This document shows, one piece after another, positions 29,764 to 38,610 of a DNA stretch of 64,000 nt. Every line of letters starts with the position of its first letter. Positions within the stretch are counted from its first letter, which is position 1. This stretch comes from Niveibacterium sp. SC-1 (GTDB lineage: Bacteria; Pseudomonadota; Gammaproteobacteria; Burkholderiales; Rhodocyclaceae): contig NZ_CP151275.1 of NCBI RefSeq assembly GCF_038235435.1, positions 1,612,001 through 1,676,000 of the forward strand, read 5' to 3'. Below the pieces are notes generated by a model that saw nothing but the letters and a program-made list of their open reading frames with translations, did not search any database and was not told the origin of the DNA. A program made the position numbers and the translations under genes.

Positions 29764-30409
29764 CTTCGACTTGATCGTCTTCGATTGGGACGGCACCTTG
29801 ATGGATTCGACGGCGATGATCACGCACTCGATCCGCGCGGCGAGTGCCGATCTCGGGTTGCCGGTGCCGAGCGTCGAGCGGGCGCGCCAGGTGATCGGGC
29901 TGGGACTGGTCGAGGCACTCCAGTACGCCGTGCCGGAACTGGCGCGAGAGCAATACCCGCAGATGGTGGAGCGCTATCGCTTTCACTATCTGGCGCGTGA
30001 CCATGAGCTGGTGCTGTTCGAGGGGGTGCTGGATCTGCTGGGCGGCTTGCGCGAGAGTGGTTACCAGCTGGCGGTGGCGACGGGAAAAAGTCGCAAGGGG
30101 CTCGATCGGGCCTTGGCCGTTGCGGAACTGCGCAGTTTCTTCGATGCCACACGTACAGCCGACGAAACCTTCTCCAAGCCGCATCCGGAAATGCTGCTGC
30201 AAGTGATGGATGTCCTGATGGTGGCGCCTGAGCGTACGTTGATGATTGGCGACACGACCCACGATCTCCAGCTCGCGGCCAATGCCGGGGTTGCTGCGCT
30301 CGCAGTGTCCTTCGGAGCGCACGAGCTGCCGGAGCTCGAGGCGATGTCGCCGCTGGCGATCCTGCATTCGATCCCGGAGGTGCAGGCGTGGCTGCAATCG
30401 AACGGCTGA
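29753..30409 (+). CDS. HAD-family phosphatase (phosphoglycolate phosphatase-like)
   Basis: A 218-residue haloacid dehalogenase-type hydrolase. Motif I is FDWDGTLMDS (D11, D13), motif II AVATGKSRKG, motif III around FSKPHPEML and motif IV MIGDTTHDL, with an alpha-helical cap between I and II. The likely substrate is a small phosphometabolite. It overlaps rluC by 11 bases and the Rieske gene by 22 bases, so it belongs to an rluC-HAD-Rieske-sppA operon. Confidence 0.9.
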   Translation: MARNFDLIVFDWDGTLMDSTAMITHSIRAASADLGLPVPSVERARQVIGLGLVEALQYAVPELAREQYPQMVERYRFHYLARDHELVLFEGVLDLLGGLRESGYQLAVATGKSRKGLDRALAVAELRSFFDATRTADETFSKPHPEMLLQVMDVLMVAPERTLMIGDTTHDLQLAANAGVAALAVSFGAHELPELEAMSPLAILHSIPEVQAWLQSNG

Positions 30410-30741
30410 TCTGCGAGAGCGGGGCGGTCGAAGAGGGTGGGGACGGAGTGCGGTTCCCCGTTACCACCCACTGGGGCGAGGAAACGGGTTTCGTTGTACG
30501 CCACGAAGGTGCGGTGCGCGCCTTCGTCAATCGTTGTGCGCATGTGCCGGTCGAGCTGGACTGGCAGCCGGGCAAGTTCTTTGATGATTCCGGTCGCTAT
30601 CTGATTTGCGCGACCCATGGCGCGCTCTATGAGCCGGCGACGGGATATTGTCTGGCGGGGCCATGTCGTGGCGGACGTCTGCCACCGCTCAAGGCTGTGG
30701 AGCGCGATGGACAGGTTTTCTTGATTGAAGGTGACGGATGA
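30388..30741 (+). CDS. Small Rieske [2Fe-2S] protein
   Basis: A stand-alone Rieske ferredoxin-like protein, 117 residues, from GTG 30388. Cluster ligands are C50 and H52 (NRCAHVP) and C74 and H77 (CATHGALY), so a complete 2Fe-2S site is predicted. There is no transmembrane anchor or oxygenase domain. Its redox partner is not evident. It overlaps the HAD gene by 22 bases and sppA by 4 bases (ATGA), indicating tight coupling with those genes. Confidence 0.9.
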   Translation: MAAIERLICESGAVEEGGDGVRFPVTTHWGEETGFVVRHEGAVRAFVNRCAHVPVELDWQPGKFFDDSGRYLICATHGALYEPATGYCLAGPCRGGRLPPLKAVERDGQVFLIEGDG

Positions 30742-31676
30742 GCGAACAGGCTGGTTGGGAACGCAAGGTGCTGGAAAATCTCGCGACCGAATCCTTGAAG
30801 GAGCAGCGTCGGCGCCGCCGCTGGGGCATTTTCTTCAAGCTGATCGTCGTGGCCTATGTCGGCTTCTTCCTGTGGATGGTATGGCAGGGGCGCAGCACCG
30901 ACGGCGGCGCGGACGGTGGCGCGCATACGGCCGTGATCGAGATCAAGGGCGTGATCGCTCCCGATGGCGAGGCTAGCGCGGCCAATGTGAACGCGGCATT
31001 GCGCGATGCTTTCAAGAACGACGCCGCCAAGGGTGTGGTTCTGAAGATCAACAGTCCGGGCGGCAGTCCGGTGCAGGCGGGGCAGATCTACGACGAGATC
31101 AAGCGACTCAAAGCCACCCGCCCGAATCTGCCCGTCTATGCGGTGGTCGAAGAGCTGTGCGCTTCGGGTGGCTATTACATTGCCGCCGGCGCCGACAAGA
31201 TCTACGTGGACAAGGCGAGCATGATCGGGTCGATCGGCGTGATCATGAACGGCTTCGGCTTTACCGGCACGATGGAGAAGCTCGGTGTCGAGCGCCGCGC
31301 GCTGACCTCCGGGGAGAACAAGGCCTTTCTGGATCCCTTCCAGCCGCAGGTGCCGAGCCAGGTCGAGCACGCGAAGGAGATGATTTCGGAGATCCATGCC
31401 CAGTTCATCGACGCCGTGCGCAAGGGGCGCGGCAAGCGTCTGCACGAGACGCCGGACATGTTCAGCGGTCTCGTGTGGACAGGCGCCAAGAGCATCGAGC
31501 TCGGCCTGGCTGACGCGACTGGCAACGTTCGTTCCGTGGCGCGCGATGTGATCAAGGCCGAAACCCTGCGCGACTACACCGAGCGCGAGCCCGTGTTCGA
31601 GCGCGTGGCACGTCGTTTCGGCGGCGCTGCGGCGTCTTCTTTCCTGGGCGGATTGTTCGAAAGCCAGTACCGCTGA
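30738..31676 (+). CDS. sppA: S49 family signal peptide peptidase (SppA)
   Basis: Inner-membrane serine peptidase that degrades cleaved signal peptides. The 312-residue short form has an Arg-rich cytoplasmic start, one transmembrane helix (about 30-50) and one S49 domain. The catalytic pair is S143 in ELCASGGYY and K195 in GENKAFLDP. It is translationally coupled to the Rieske gene by ATGA. A weak hairpin after the stop (31687-31714) may end the transcript. Confidence 0.94.
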   Translation: MSEQAGWERKVLENLATESLKEQRRRRRWGIFFKLIVVAYVGFFLWMVWQGRSTDGGADGGAHTAVIEIKGVIAPDGEASAANVNAALRDAFKNDAAKGVVLKINSPGGSPVQAGQIYDEIKRLKATRPNLPVYAVVEELCASGGYYIAAGADKIYVDKASMIGSIGVIMNGFGFTGTMEKLGVERRALTSGENKAFLDPFQPQVPSQVEHAKEMISEIHAQFIDAVRKGRGKRLHETPDMFSGLVWTGAKSIELGLADATGNVRSVARDVIKAETLRDYTEREPVFERVARRFGGAAASSFLGGLFESQYR

Positions 31677-31686
31677 GTGGTGCTCC

Positions 31687-31714
31687 GCCGGCTGCGTCTC
31701 AGGGCTCAGCCGGC
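31687..31714. terminator. Hairpin between sppA and maf
   Basis: GCCGGCTG at 31687-31694 pairs with CAGCCGGC at 31707-31714. There is no T run, so it is only a possible terminator between the convergent genes. Confidence 0.4.
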
Positions 31715-31719
31715 AAGCG

Positions 31720-32298
31720 TCACGGGATGCTGATCCCGACCTTGCGCAGCATCGCGCAGAGTGCGATCAGCGGCAGGCCGATCAGGGCATTCGGGTCGTC
31801 GCCGCGCATGTGTTCCATCAGTGAGATGCCCTGCCCTTCGCATTTCGCGCTCCCGGCGCAGTCCAGCGGCTGCTCGCGTTCGATGTAGCGCACGATCTCT
31901 TCATCGCCGAGGCGGCGGATGGCGACCTCGGTGGGCACGTCGCAGACCTGAATGCTGCCGTCGCGTGCGTCGAGCAAGGCGAGTGCCGTGTGGAAGACGA
32001 TGCTGCGGCCACTCATGCGCTGCAACTGCGCGACGGCGCGTGCCACCGTGCCAGGTTTGCCAAAGCGCTCGTCGCCGACGCTTGCGACCTGGTCCGAGCC
32101 GATGATCAGCGCGTCCGGATGGCGCGGCGCCACCGCGCGGGCTTTCGCCTCCGCCAGGCGCAGCGCGGTAGCCGCCGGTGTTTCGTTGGCGTGAGGTGTC
32201 TCGTCGACCTCGGGACTGTCGGTCACAAAGGGGATCTGCAGGCGCTGCAGGAGTTCGCGGCGATAGCGCGAGGTCGAGGCAAGGACCAGCGTTCGCAT
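31720..32298 (-). CDS. Maf-type nucleotide pyrophosphatase (YceF subfamily)
   Basis: A 192-residue house-cleaning nucleoside triphosphate pyrophosphatase of the Maf family. The start MRTLVLASTSRYRRELL and the motifs DETPHANE and IIGSDQV are typical. The YceF subgroup acts on modified nucleotides such as m7GTP. It is divergent from yceD, as yceF is in E. coli. An in-frame Met further upstream (MILSGALP) would run towards the yceD promoter and is less likely. Confidence 0.92.
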   Translation of the reverse strand: MRTLVLASTSRYRRELLQRLQIPFVTDSPEVDETPHANETPAATALRLAEAKARAVAPRHPDALIIGSDQVASVGDERFGKPGTVARAVAQLQRMSGRSIVFHTALALLDARDGSIQVCDVPTEVAIRRLGDEEIVRYIEREQPLDCAGSAKCEGQGISLMEHMRGDDPNALIGLPLIALCAMLRKVGISIP

Positions 32299-32379
32299 GG
32301 AGAGGCTGCCCAGTGGAACGGTGTCTGGCACCGTACGGGCTTTGACAGGAAGGGCTCCGGATAATATCATTGCGCGTTT

Positions 32380-32916
32380 ATGTCGCAACAGCAGTCCGCC
32401 CTTTCCGAGCTTCACATTTCTGACCCGCTTGAATTCGCGCGTCGGGAGCAGCGACTGGAGCGCGAAGTGCCCGTTTCCCTGTTGCCGCGGTATGCCGCGG
32501 AACTGGTGGGCGCCGAGCAGGTTCCGGTTCGCCTCGAAGTGCGTGGAGAGTGGGTGAGTAATGTGCTGGGCAATGGCGGGCAGGCCTTTCTGGTGCTCGA
32601 CATCCACGCCGAGCCCACGCTGCGCTGCCAGCGCTGCCTGAGTGGGCTTGCCTTGCCACTGGACATCGCTTCGCGCTTGCTGCTGGTGCCGCCGGGGCGG
32701 GAAATGCCCGACGAGGATCTGGATGAAGATGATTTCGATCCGATCGTCGCCGAGCCCGACCTGGATGTGCTGGCACTTGTGGAAGACGAGCTCCTGCTTG
32801 CGCTGCCGCTAGCGCCGCGACATGAGAACTGCGATACCCCGCATCCCCGCGTGGAGGACGACAGCGCGTCGCCCTTCGCGGCGCTGGCGAAGCTGCGCGG
32901 GGCGGGCAACAAGTAA
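32380..32916 (+). CDS. yceD: YceD family protein (DUF177), 23S rRNA accumulation protein
   Basis: A 178-residue member of the DUF177/YceD family, linked in E. coli to 23S rRNA accumulation. The middle of the protein has the conserved CQRC pair ([10 protein letters not shown]) and a later acidic stretch ([14 protein letters not shown]). It is followed by rpmF in the same order as in E. coli. Its biochemical activity is unknown. Confidence 0.9.
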   Translation: MSQQQSALSELHISDPLEFARREQRLEREVPVSLLPRYAAELVGAEQVPVRLEVRGEWVSNVLGNGGQAFLVLDIHAEPTLRCQRCLSGLALPLDIASRLLLVPPGREMPDEDLDEDDFDPIVAEPDLDVLALVEDELLLALPLAPRHENCDTPHPRVEDDSASPFAALAKLRGAGNK

Positions 32917-32960
32917 TCAGTGATCCTGCGGGATCCACGAATCACGCGAAGGAGTTTGAA

Positions 32961-33140
32961 ATGGCTGTTCAACAGAACAAAAAGTCCCCGTCGAAGCGCG
33001 GTATGCACCGCTCGCACGACTTTCTGACCAACCCCCCGCTGGCTGTCGAACCGACCACCGGCGAAGTGCACCTGCGTCACCACGTCTCGCCGTCGGGCGT
33101 GTACCGTGGCCGCAAGGTCATGAAGGCCAAGGGCGAGTAA
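32961..33140 (+). CDS. rpmF: 50S ribosomal protein L32
   Basis: A 59-residue basic protein, L32, beginning [20 protein letters not shown] with AAGGAG as ribosome site. It lacks the zinc cysteines of some L32 proteins. It lies between yceD and plsX as in most proteobacteria and is followed by a strong hairpin. Confidence 0.96.
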   Translation: MAVQQNKKSPSKRGMHRSHDFLTNPPLAVEPTTGEVHLRHHVSPSGVYRGRKVMKAKGE

Positions 33141-33156
33141 TCCGCCAATCCGACAA

Positions 33157-33190
33157 GGCGGCGTCCGGGTTCCCGGCGCCGCCTTTGTTC
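33157..33190 (+). terminator. Hairpin between rpmF and plsX
   Basis: GGCGGCG-t-CCGGG and CCCGG-CGCCGCC form a 12-pair stem with one bulged T, followed by TTTGTTC. It should terminate or attenuate yceD-rpmF transcription before plsX. Confidence 0.75.
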
Positions 33191-33214
33191 GTCCGATTTC
33201 GTCTTCGCGCATAT

Positions 33215-33224
33215 CCCCCCCCCC
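33215..33224 (+). repeat. Poly-C tract of 10 immediately before plsX
   Basis: Ten consecutive C end one base before the plsX ATG (33226). The tract occupies the place of a ribosome-binding site, and none is otherwise visible. Confidence 0.9.
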
Positions 33225-33225
33225 G

Positions 33226-34257
33226 ATGCAGGTGACCCTAGCGATCGACTGCATGGGCGGTGACCATGGGCCATCGGTCACCCTGCCAGCAGCAAGGCAA
33301 TTCCTGCGCGACGATCCATACGCAAGCGTACTGTTGGTCGGCCTCCCCCAGAGCGTGGAAGCCGAGGCGGACAAGCTCGCCTCCGATTTTCCGGGGCGTG
33401 CACGATTTGTCGCAGCCAGCGAAGTCGTCGAGATGCACGACTCGCCCGCGATCGCCATGCGTAACAAGAAGGATTCGTCGATGCGGGTGGCTATCGACCG
33501 CCTTAAGGCGGGCGAGGCCCAGGCTGCAGTCTCCGCCGGAAATACCGGCGCGCTGATGGCCATTTCCCGGTTCGTGCTCAAGACGCTGCCGGGTATCGAC
33601 CGTCCGGCGATCGCCACCATCCTTCCGTCCCAGAATCCGCGCGGCCGCACTTATGTGCTCGACCTCGGTGCCAATGTCGACTGCTCTGCCGAACATCTGT
33701 TGCAGTTCGGCGTGATGGGGGCGATGCTGGTCGAGTCCCTGGAGCATCTCGAGCGCCCCAGCGTCGGTCTTCTGAACATTGGCGAGGAAGAGATCAAGGG
33801 CAGCGAGGTGGTGAAGCAGGCAGCAGACCTTTTGCGGGATTCGGGCCTGAACTTCTTCGGAAATGTCGAGGGTAACGACATCTATAAAGGCACCACGGAT
33901 GTGGTCGTCTGCGACGGTTTCGTCGGCAATGTCGTGCTCAAGGCGTCCGAGGGGCTGGCTCAGATGCTTGGCAACCTCCTCAAGGAAGAGCTGACCCGCA
34001 ACTGGTACACCAAGCTGGTTGCCCTCTTTGCGCTGCGCGCCTTGCGTCACTTCAAGGACCGCATCGATCACCGCCGCTACAATGGCGCCGCGTTGCTGGG
34101 TCTGAAGGGGGTCGTGCTCAAGAGTCACGGCTCGGCAGACGCCTTCGCCTTCGAACAAGCGCTGCGGCGCGCGGCGGAAGCGGCGCGCAATAATCTCGTC
34201 GAACGTATCGGTGGCCGCGTCGGCGCCCACCTGGCTGCAGAGGAACCCGCACAGTGA
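33226..34257 (+). CDS. plsX: Phosphate acyltransferase PlsX
   Basis: Peripheral membrane enzyme making acyl-phosphate from acyl-ACP for phospholipid synthesis. The 343-residue protein begins with the family signature [13 protein letters not shown] and has [10 protein letters not shown] and [13 protein letters not shown]. It is the first gene of the plsX-fabH-fabD-fabG cluster, and its stop overlaps the fabH start (GTGA). The ATG is preceded by a C10 tract instead of a ribosome site. Confidence 0.96.
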   Translation: MQVTLAIDCMGGDHGPSVTLPAARQFLRDDPYASVLLVGLPQSVEAEADKLASDFPGRARFVAASEVVEMHDSPAIAMRNKKDSSMRVAIDRLKAGEAQAAVSAGNTGALMAISRFVLKTLPGIDRPAIATILPSQNPRGRTYVLDLGANVDCSAEHLLQFGVMGAMLVESLEHLERPSVGLLNIGEEEIKGSEVVKQAADLLRDSGLNFFGNVEGNDIYKGTTDVVVCDGFVGNVVLKASEGLAQMLGNLLKEELTRNWYTKLVALFALRALRHFKDRIDHRRYNGAALLGLKGVVLKSHGSADAFAFEQALRRAAEAARNNLVERIGGRVGAHLAAEEPAQ

Positions 34258-35225
34258 CGCAGATCCATTCGAGGATTACCGGGACGGGAGGCGTCCTGCC
34301 GGGCGCGCCCGTCACCAACGATGACCTGGTCGCCCGCGGCATCGAAACCTCGGACGAATGGATCGCCGAACGCACCGGCATCCGCAGCCGTCATCTGGCC
34401 GGGCCGGAGGACGGCACGGCGAGCCTGGGGGCAGCGGCGGCACAAAAGGCCCTGGCGGCCGCAGGCGTGAAGCCGACGGACATCGACCTGATCGTCGTCG
34501 CAACCTCGACGCCCGATAAGGTTTTTCCCAGCACGGCCTGTCTGGTGCAGGCCGCTCTGGGCGTGCCGACTTCGGCGATGGCTTTCGACGTGCAGGCCGT
34601 GTGTTCGGGCTTCGTCTACGCGCTGGCGGTGGCCGACAAGTTCATTCGCTCCGGTTCGCACAAGCGCGCGCTGGTGATCGGCGCCGAGGTCTTTTCTCGT
34701 CTGCTCGACTGGAACGACCGCCGCACCTGTGTGCTGTTTGGCGACGGTGCGGGCGCAGTGGTGCTGGAAGCGTCGGAAACGCCAGGCATTCTGGCTTCAG
34801 CGCTGCATGCTGATGGCTCGCATGCGCACATCCTTGAAGTGCCCGGCAATGTGCGTAACGGTGCCATTGCAGGTGCCGCCTTCGTGCATATGGATGGCCA
34901 GGCTGTGTTCAAGCTCGCGGTGCGCGTGCTGGGCGAAGTGGCTCAGGAAACGCTGGCCCAGGCCGGGCTTGCGCCCGAGGCGCTCGATTGGTTGATCCCG
35001 CATCAGGCGAACATCCGCATTCTCCAGGCGACCGCCAGGCGGCTGGGCGTGCCGCCCGAAAAAGTGGTGGTCACGGTGGATCGTCACGGCAATACTTCAG
35101 CAGCCTCCGTGCCCTTGGCGCTCGACGTCGCGCTGCGCGACGGGCGAATCAAGCCGGGCCAGCACGTCATGCTTGAAGGCGTGGGCGGCGGTTTCACCTG
35201 GGGCGCGGTGCTCGTCCGTTTCTGA
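34254..35225 (+). CDS. fabH: 3-oxoacyl-ACP synthase III (KASIII)
   Basis: Initiates fatty acid synthesis by condensing acetyl-CoA with malonyl-ACP. The 323-residue protein begins at GTG 34254, overlapping the plsX stop. The catalytic triad is C117 (QAVCSGF), His in PHQANIRIL and Asn in GNTSAAS. A normal-length, complete member of the fab operon. Confidence 0.97.
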   Translation: MTQIHSRITGTGGVLPGAPVTNDDLVARGIETSDEWIAERTGIRSRHLAGPEDGTASLGAAAAQKALAAAGVKPTDIDLIVVATSTPDKVFPSTACLVQAALGVPTSAMAFDVQAVCSGFVYALAVADKFIRSGSHKRALVIGAEVFSRLLDWNDRRTCVLFGDGAGAVVLEASETPGILASALHADGSHAHILEVPGNVRNGAIAGAAFVHMDGQAVFKLAVRVLGEVAQETLAQAGLAPEALDWLIPHQANIRILQATARRLGVPPEKVVVTVDRHGNTSAASVPLALDVALRDGRIKPGQHVMLEGVGGGFTWGAVLVRF

Positions 35226-35239
35226 TTTCGAGGTTTCCG

Positions 35240-36172
35240 ATGAGTTTTGCTTTCGTCTTTCCGGGCCAGGGTTCGCAGTCAGTCAACATGATGGCCGCCT
35301 ACGGTGAGTCCAAATCGATCCGTGCGGCCTTTGCCGAGGCGTCGGATGCCTTGGGGGAAGATCTCTGGACCATGGTGGCAGACGGCCCGGCCGAGCGCCT
35401 GGCGCTTACGGTCAACACCCAGCCCCTGATGCTGACGGCCGGCGTCGCGGTCTGGCGTGCGTGGCTTGCCGCGGGGGGCGCTCAGCCTGCCGCTGTGGCG
35501 GGTCACAGCCTGGGCGAGTACTCGGCCCTGGTCGCAGCGAGCGCCCTGGATTTTGCGGATGCTGTGCGGCTCGTACGGCTGCGCGCGCAGGCGATGCAGG
35601 AGGCCGTGCCGGCGGGTACGGGGGGCATGGCCGCCATTCTCGGGCTGGATCCGCAGCAAGTCGCCGCTGCTTGCGAGCAGGCCGCACAGGGACAGGTGGT
35701 TTCTGCCGCCAACCTCAACGATCCGAAGCAGATCGTGATCGCAGGCCACGCCGAAGCCGTTGCGCGTGCCTGCGAGGCGGCCAAGGCGCTGGGCGCAAAG
35801 CGCGCGCTGGTGCTGCCCGTCAGCGCACCGTTCCATTGCGAGCTGATGAAGCCCGCGGCCGAACGCCTGAAGGCTGCGTTGGCCGAGATCGAAGTACGTG
35901 CGCCCGTCATCCCGGTGATCAACAATGTAGATGTTGCCCAGGAAAACGATCCAGGCCGCATCAAGGACGCGCTGGTGCGCCAGGCCTACCTGCCCGTTCG
36001 CTGGATCGAACTGGTACAGGCGATGGCGGCCCGTGGCGTGAGCAGGATCGCCGAGTGTGGTCCGGGCAAGGTTCTCGCCGGTCTGGTGAAACGCTGCGAT
36101 GCAGGTCCGGAAGCGCTGGCAATTGCCGACGCGGCGTCGCTGCAACAGGTTCTTGAATCCACGAAGGGGTAA
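35240..36172 (+). CDS. fabD: Malonyl-CoA:ACP transacylase
   Basis: Transfers malonyl from CoA to acyl carrier protein. In the 310-residue protein, the nucleophile is S90 in AGHSLGEYSAL and the catalytic His is in VSAPFHCELM. The N-terminal FVFPGQGSQ is characteristic. Ends 4 bases before the fabG ATG. Confidence 0.97.
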   Translation: MSFAFVFPGQGSQSVNMMAAYGESKSIRAAFAEASDALGEDLWTMVADGPAERLALTVNTQPLMLTAGVAVWRAWLAAGGAQPAAVAGHSLGEYSALVAASALDFADAVRLVRLRAQAMQEAVPAGTGGMAAILGLDPQQVAAACEQAAQGQVVSAANLNDPKQIVIAGHAEAVARACEAAKALGAKRALVLPVSAPFHCELMKPAAERLKAALAEIEVRAPVIPVINNVDVAQENDPGRIKDALVRQAYLPVRWIELVQAMAARGVSRIAECGPGKVLAGLVKRCDAGPEALAIADAASLQQVLESTKG

Positions 36173-36176
36173 GTGC

Positions 36177-36923
36177 ATGACTGCACTGGCAGGACAGATT
36201 GCGCTGGTCACGGGCGCCAGCCGCGGCATCGGCCGCGCAACGGCGCTTGAACTGGGCCGTCAGGGCGCCACGGTGATAGGCACTGCGACCTCCGACAACG
36301 GCGCCGCCGATATCGGCACGGCGCTGGCGGAAGCGGGTGTTGCCGGGCGTGGCCTGAAGCTGGACGTGACCGACGCGGCTGCGTGCGAAGCGGCACTGGC
36401 GGGCATAGAGAAGGAATTCGGCACGATCGGCATCCTGGTGAACAACGCCGGGATCACACGCGACAACATCGCCATGCGTATGAAGGACGATGAGTGGGAT
36501 GCGGTGCTGGACACCAATCTCAAGGCTGTGTTCCGCATGAGCAAGCTGGTCATGCGCGGCATGATGAAGGCGCGCGCCGGCCGTATAGTGAATATCACGT
36601 CGGTGGTCGGTTCGTCGGGCAACGCCGGTCAGGCGAACTATGCTGCAGCCAAGGCAGGTGTCGCAGGCATGACCCGCGCGCTGGCGCGCGAGCTGGGTAG
36701 CCGGAACATAACAGTCAACTGCGTGGCACCGGGTTTCATCGACACCGACATGACGCGGGCGCTGAACGACACTCAGCGCGACGCCTTGCTCGGACAGATT
36801 GCTCTGGGGCGCTTTGGTCGTCCCGAGGAAATTGCCGCGGCTGTGGCCTTCCTGGCCTCGCCCGCGGCGGGTTACATCAGCGGCATCACCCTGCATGCCA
36901 ATGGTGGCATGTACATGGCTTGA
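36177..36923 (+). CDS. fabG: 3-oxoacyl-ACP reductase
   Basis: NADPH-dependent reductase of the fatty acid elongation cycle. 248 residues from ATG 36177, with GAAGGGG upstream as ribosome site. The Rossmann motif is VTGASRGIG. The catalytic Ser (SVVGSSGNAGQ) and the Tyr/Lys pair (NYAAAKAG) are present. Length is normal for the family. Confidence 0.97.
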   Translation: MTALAGQIALVTGASRGIGRATALELGRQGATVIGTATSDNGAADIGTALAEAGVAGRGLKLDVTDAAACEAALAGIEKEFGTIGILVNNAGITRDNIAMRMKDDEWDAVLDTNLKAVFRMSKLVMRGMMKARAGRIVNITSVVGSSGNAGQANYAAAKAGVAGMTRALARELGSRNITVNCVAPGFIDTDMTRALNDTQRDALLGQIALGRFGRPEEIAAAVAFLASPAAGYISGITLHANGGMYMA

Positions 36924-36965
36924 TCTGCCTCCTGTCGAGGCAGCTTCCGGCAATTCCGAATTTGA

Positions 36966-36971
36966 TAGAAT
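36966..36971 (+). promoter_or_regulatory. -10-like element upstream of acpP
   Basis: TAGAAT 44 bases before the acpP gene end of the leader, followed by a GGGCG/CGCCC hairpin in the leader (36973-36991). A good -35 at 16-18 bases is not evident. An independent acpP promoter would fit its known high expression. Confidence 0.4.
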
Positions 36972-37014
36972 AGGGCGTTTATTTCACGCCCCTTATTTAG
37001 GGAAGGAGCAATAA

Positions 37015-37251
37015 ATGGAGAACATCGAACAGCGCGTCAAGAAGATCGTCGCCGAGCAACTCGGCGTGAACGAGGCGGACATCAAGAACGAGTCCTCTTT
37101 CGTCGACGATCTCGGAGCCGACTCGCTGGATACCGTCGAACTGGTGATGGCACTGGAAGAAGAATTCGAGTGCGAGATCCCCGACGAAGAGGCAGAGAAG
37201 ATCACCACCGTGCAGCAGGCGATCGACTACGTCTCTGCCAACAAGAAGTAA
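37015..37251 (+). CDS. acpP: Acyl carrier protein
   Basis: 78-residue acidic carrier of acyl chains. The phosphopantetheine Ser is S37 in GADSLDTVE. The AcpS enzyme that loads it is encoded in this window at 50573. The start follows a GGAAGGAG ribosome site. Placed between fabG and fabF as usual. Confidence 0.98.
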   Translation: MENIEQRVKKIVAEQLGVNEADIKNESSFVDDLGADSLDTVELVMALEEEFECEIPDEEAEKITTVQQAIDYVSANKK

Positions 37252-37274
37252 TCAGCCTTTCTCCATCGCTGTGC

Positions 37275-37306
37275 GCGCGTTCCGGCGGATCCGTCCAGGA
37301 ACGCGC
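37275..37306 (+). promoter_or_regulatory. Stem-loop between acpP and fabF
   Basis: GCGCGTTCC at 37275-37283 pairs with GGAACGCGC at 37298-37306, and a GGATCC palindrome lies in the loop. There is no T run. It may attenuate transcription or protect the acpP 3' end. Confidence 0.5.
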
Positions 37307-37371
37307 CAAGCCCCATCAGGCGTTCGCCCTGATCTGCAGTATTCCCCCTTCATATCCCCTTGGAGCGCATC

Positions 37372-38610
37372 TTGAGTCGTCGCCGTGTCGTTGTCACCGG
37401 TCTGGGCATCATCAGCCCGGTTGGAAATTCCGTCGCGCAAGCGTGGGACAACATCGTCAACGGGCGCTCGGGCATCGGTCGCGTGACGCGTTTCGATGCG
37501 TCGGTCCTGCCCGTGCAGATCGCCGGGGAAGTGAAGGCCTTCGACGTCGCCGCCTACCTCTCCCCCAAGGAGGCCCGTCGTTATGACACTTTCATCCACT
37601 ATGGTCTGGCGGCCGCGCTCGATGCTGTGAAGGACGCCGGGATTAGCGCCCAGCCGGAGAACGCGGAACGCATCGGTGTGTGTATCGGTTCGGGCATCGG
37701 CGGCCTGCCGATGATCGAAGATACCCACAACGCGCTGCTTGAAGGTGGTCCGCGCAAGATCTCGCCCTTCTTCGTTCCGGGCTCGATCATCAACGACATC
37801 TCTGGTTTGTTCTCGATCATGTACGGCCTCAAGGGCCCGAACTTCGCGACCGTGAGCGCCTGTGCAACGGGTAACCACGCCATTGGCGAGGCGCAGCGCC
37901 TGATTGAATACGGCGACGCTGACGTGATGGTGGCGGGTGGCGCCGAGGCGACCGTGTCGCTGCTGGGCATGGGCGGTTTCTGTGCTGCCCGTGCGCTGTC
38001 TGGCCGCAACGATGATCCGACGGCCGCTAGCCGTCCCTGGGACAAGGATCGCGACGGCTTCGTGCTGGGCGAGGGCGCGGGCGTGCTGGTGCTGGAAGAG
38101 TACGAGTACGCCAAGGCGCGCGGCGCGCGTATTTACGCTGAGCTGGCTGGCTACGGCATGAGTGCCGACGCGAATCACATCACCGCGCCGTGCGAAGATG
38201 GCGAGGGCGCGTCGCGCAGCATGGTCAACGCGCTGCGCAACGGCCGCACCAACCTGGATGAGATCGACTATGTGAACGCCCACGGCACCTCGACCGAGCT
38301 GGGTGACCTGGCCGAGACCAAGGCGGTGAAGCGTTGCTTCGGCGATCACGTGACCAAGCTTGCGGTGAGCTCGACGAAGTCGATGACTGGCCACCTACTG
38401 GGTGCGGCGGGCGGTATCGAGTCGGTTTTCACGACCCTGGCCATCCACAATCAGATCGCGCCGCCGACGATCAACTTGGAGAATCCGGGCGAGGGTTGTG
38501 ATCTGGACTATGTGCCGAAGACGGCGCGTCAGATGCGGATCCGCGCTGCGCTGTCTAACTCGTTCGGTTTCGGCGGCACCAACAGCACGCTGGTGTTCCG
38601 CACACTTTGA
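37372..38610 (+). CDS. fabF: 3-oxoacyl-ACP synthase II (KASII)
   Basis: Elongation condensing enzyme. The start is taken as TTG 37372 (MSRRRVVVTGLG): GGAG lies at 37362-37365 with good spacing, and the 412-residue length matches the family. A TTG four codons upstream would bury the ribosome site. The catalytic Cys is C164 (VSACATGNHA), with His in NAHGTSTELGD and KSMTGHLLGAAGG. It overlaps the next open frame by 4 bases. Confidence 0.95.
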   Translation: MSRRRVVVTGLGIISPVGNSVAQAWDNIVNGRSGIGRVTRFDASVLPVQIAGEVKAFDVAAYLSPKEARRYDTFIHYGLAAALDAVKDAGISAQPENAERIGVCIGSGIGGLPMIEDTHNALLEGGPRKISPFFVPGSIINDISGLFSIMYGLKGPNFATVSACATGNHAIGEAQRLIEYGDADVMVAGGAEATVSLLGMGGFCAARALSGRNDDPTAASRPWDKDRDGFVLGEGAGVLVLEEYEYAKARGARIYAELAGYGMSADANHITAPCEDGEGASRSMVNALRNGRTNLDEIDYVNAHGTSTELGDLAETKAVKRCFGDHVTKLAVSSTKSMTGHLLGAAGGIESVFTTLAIHNQIAPPTINLENPGEGCDLDYVPKTARQMRIRAALSNSFGFGGTNSTLVFRTL

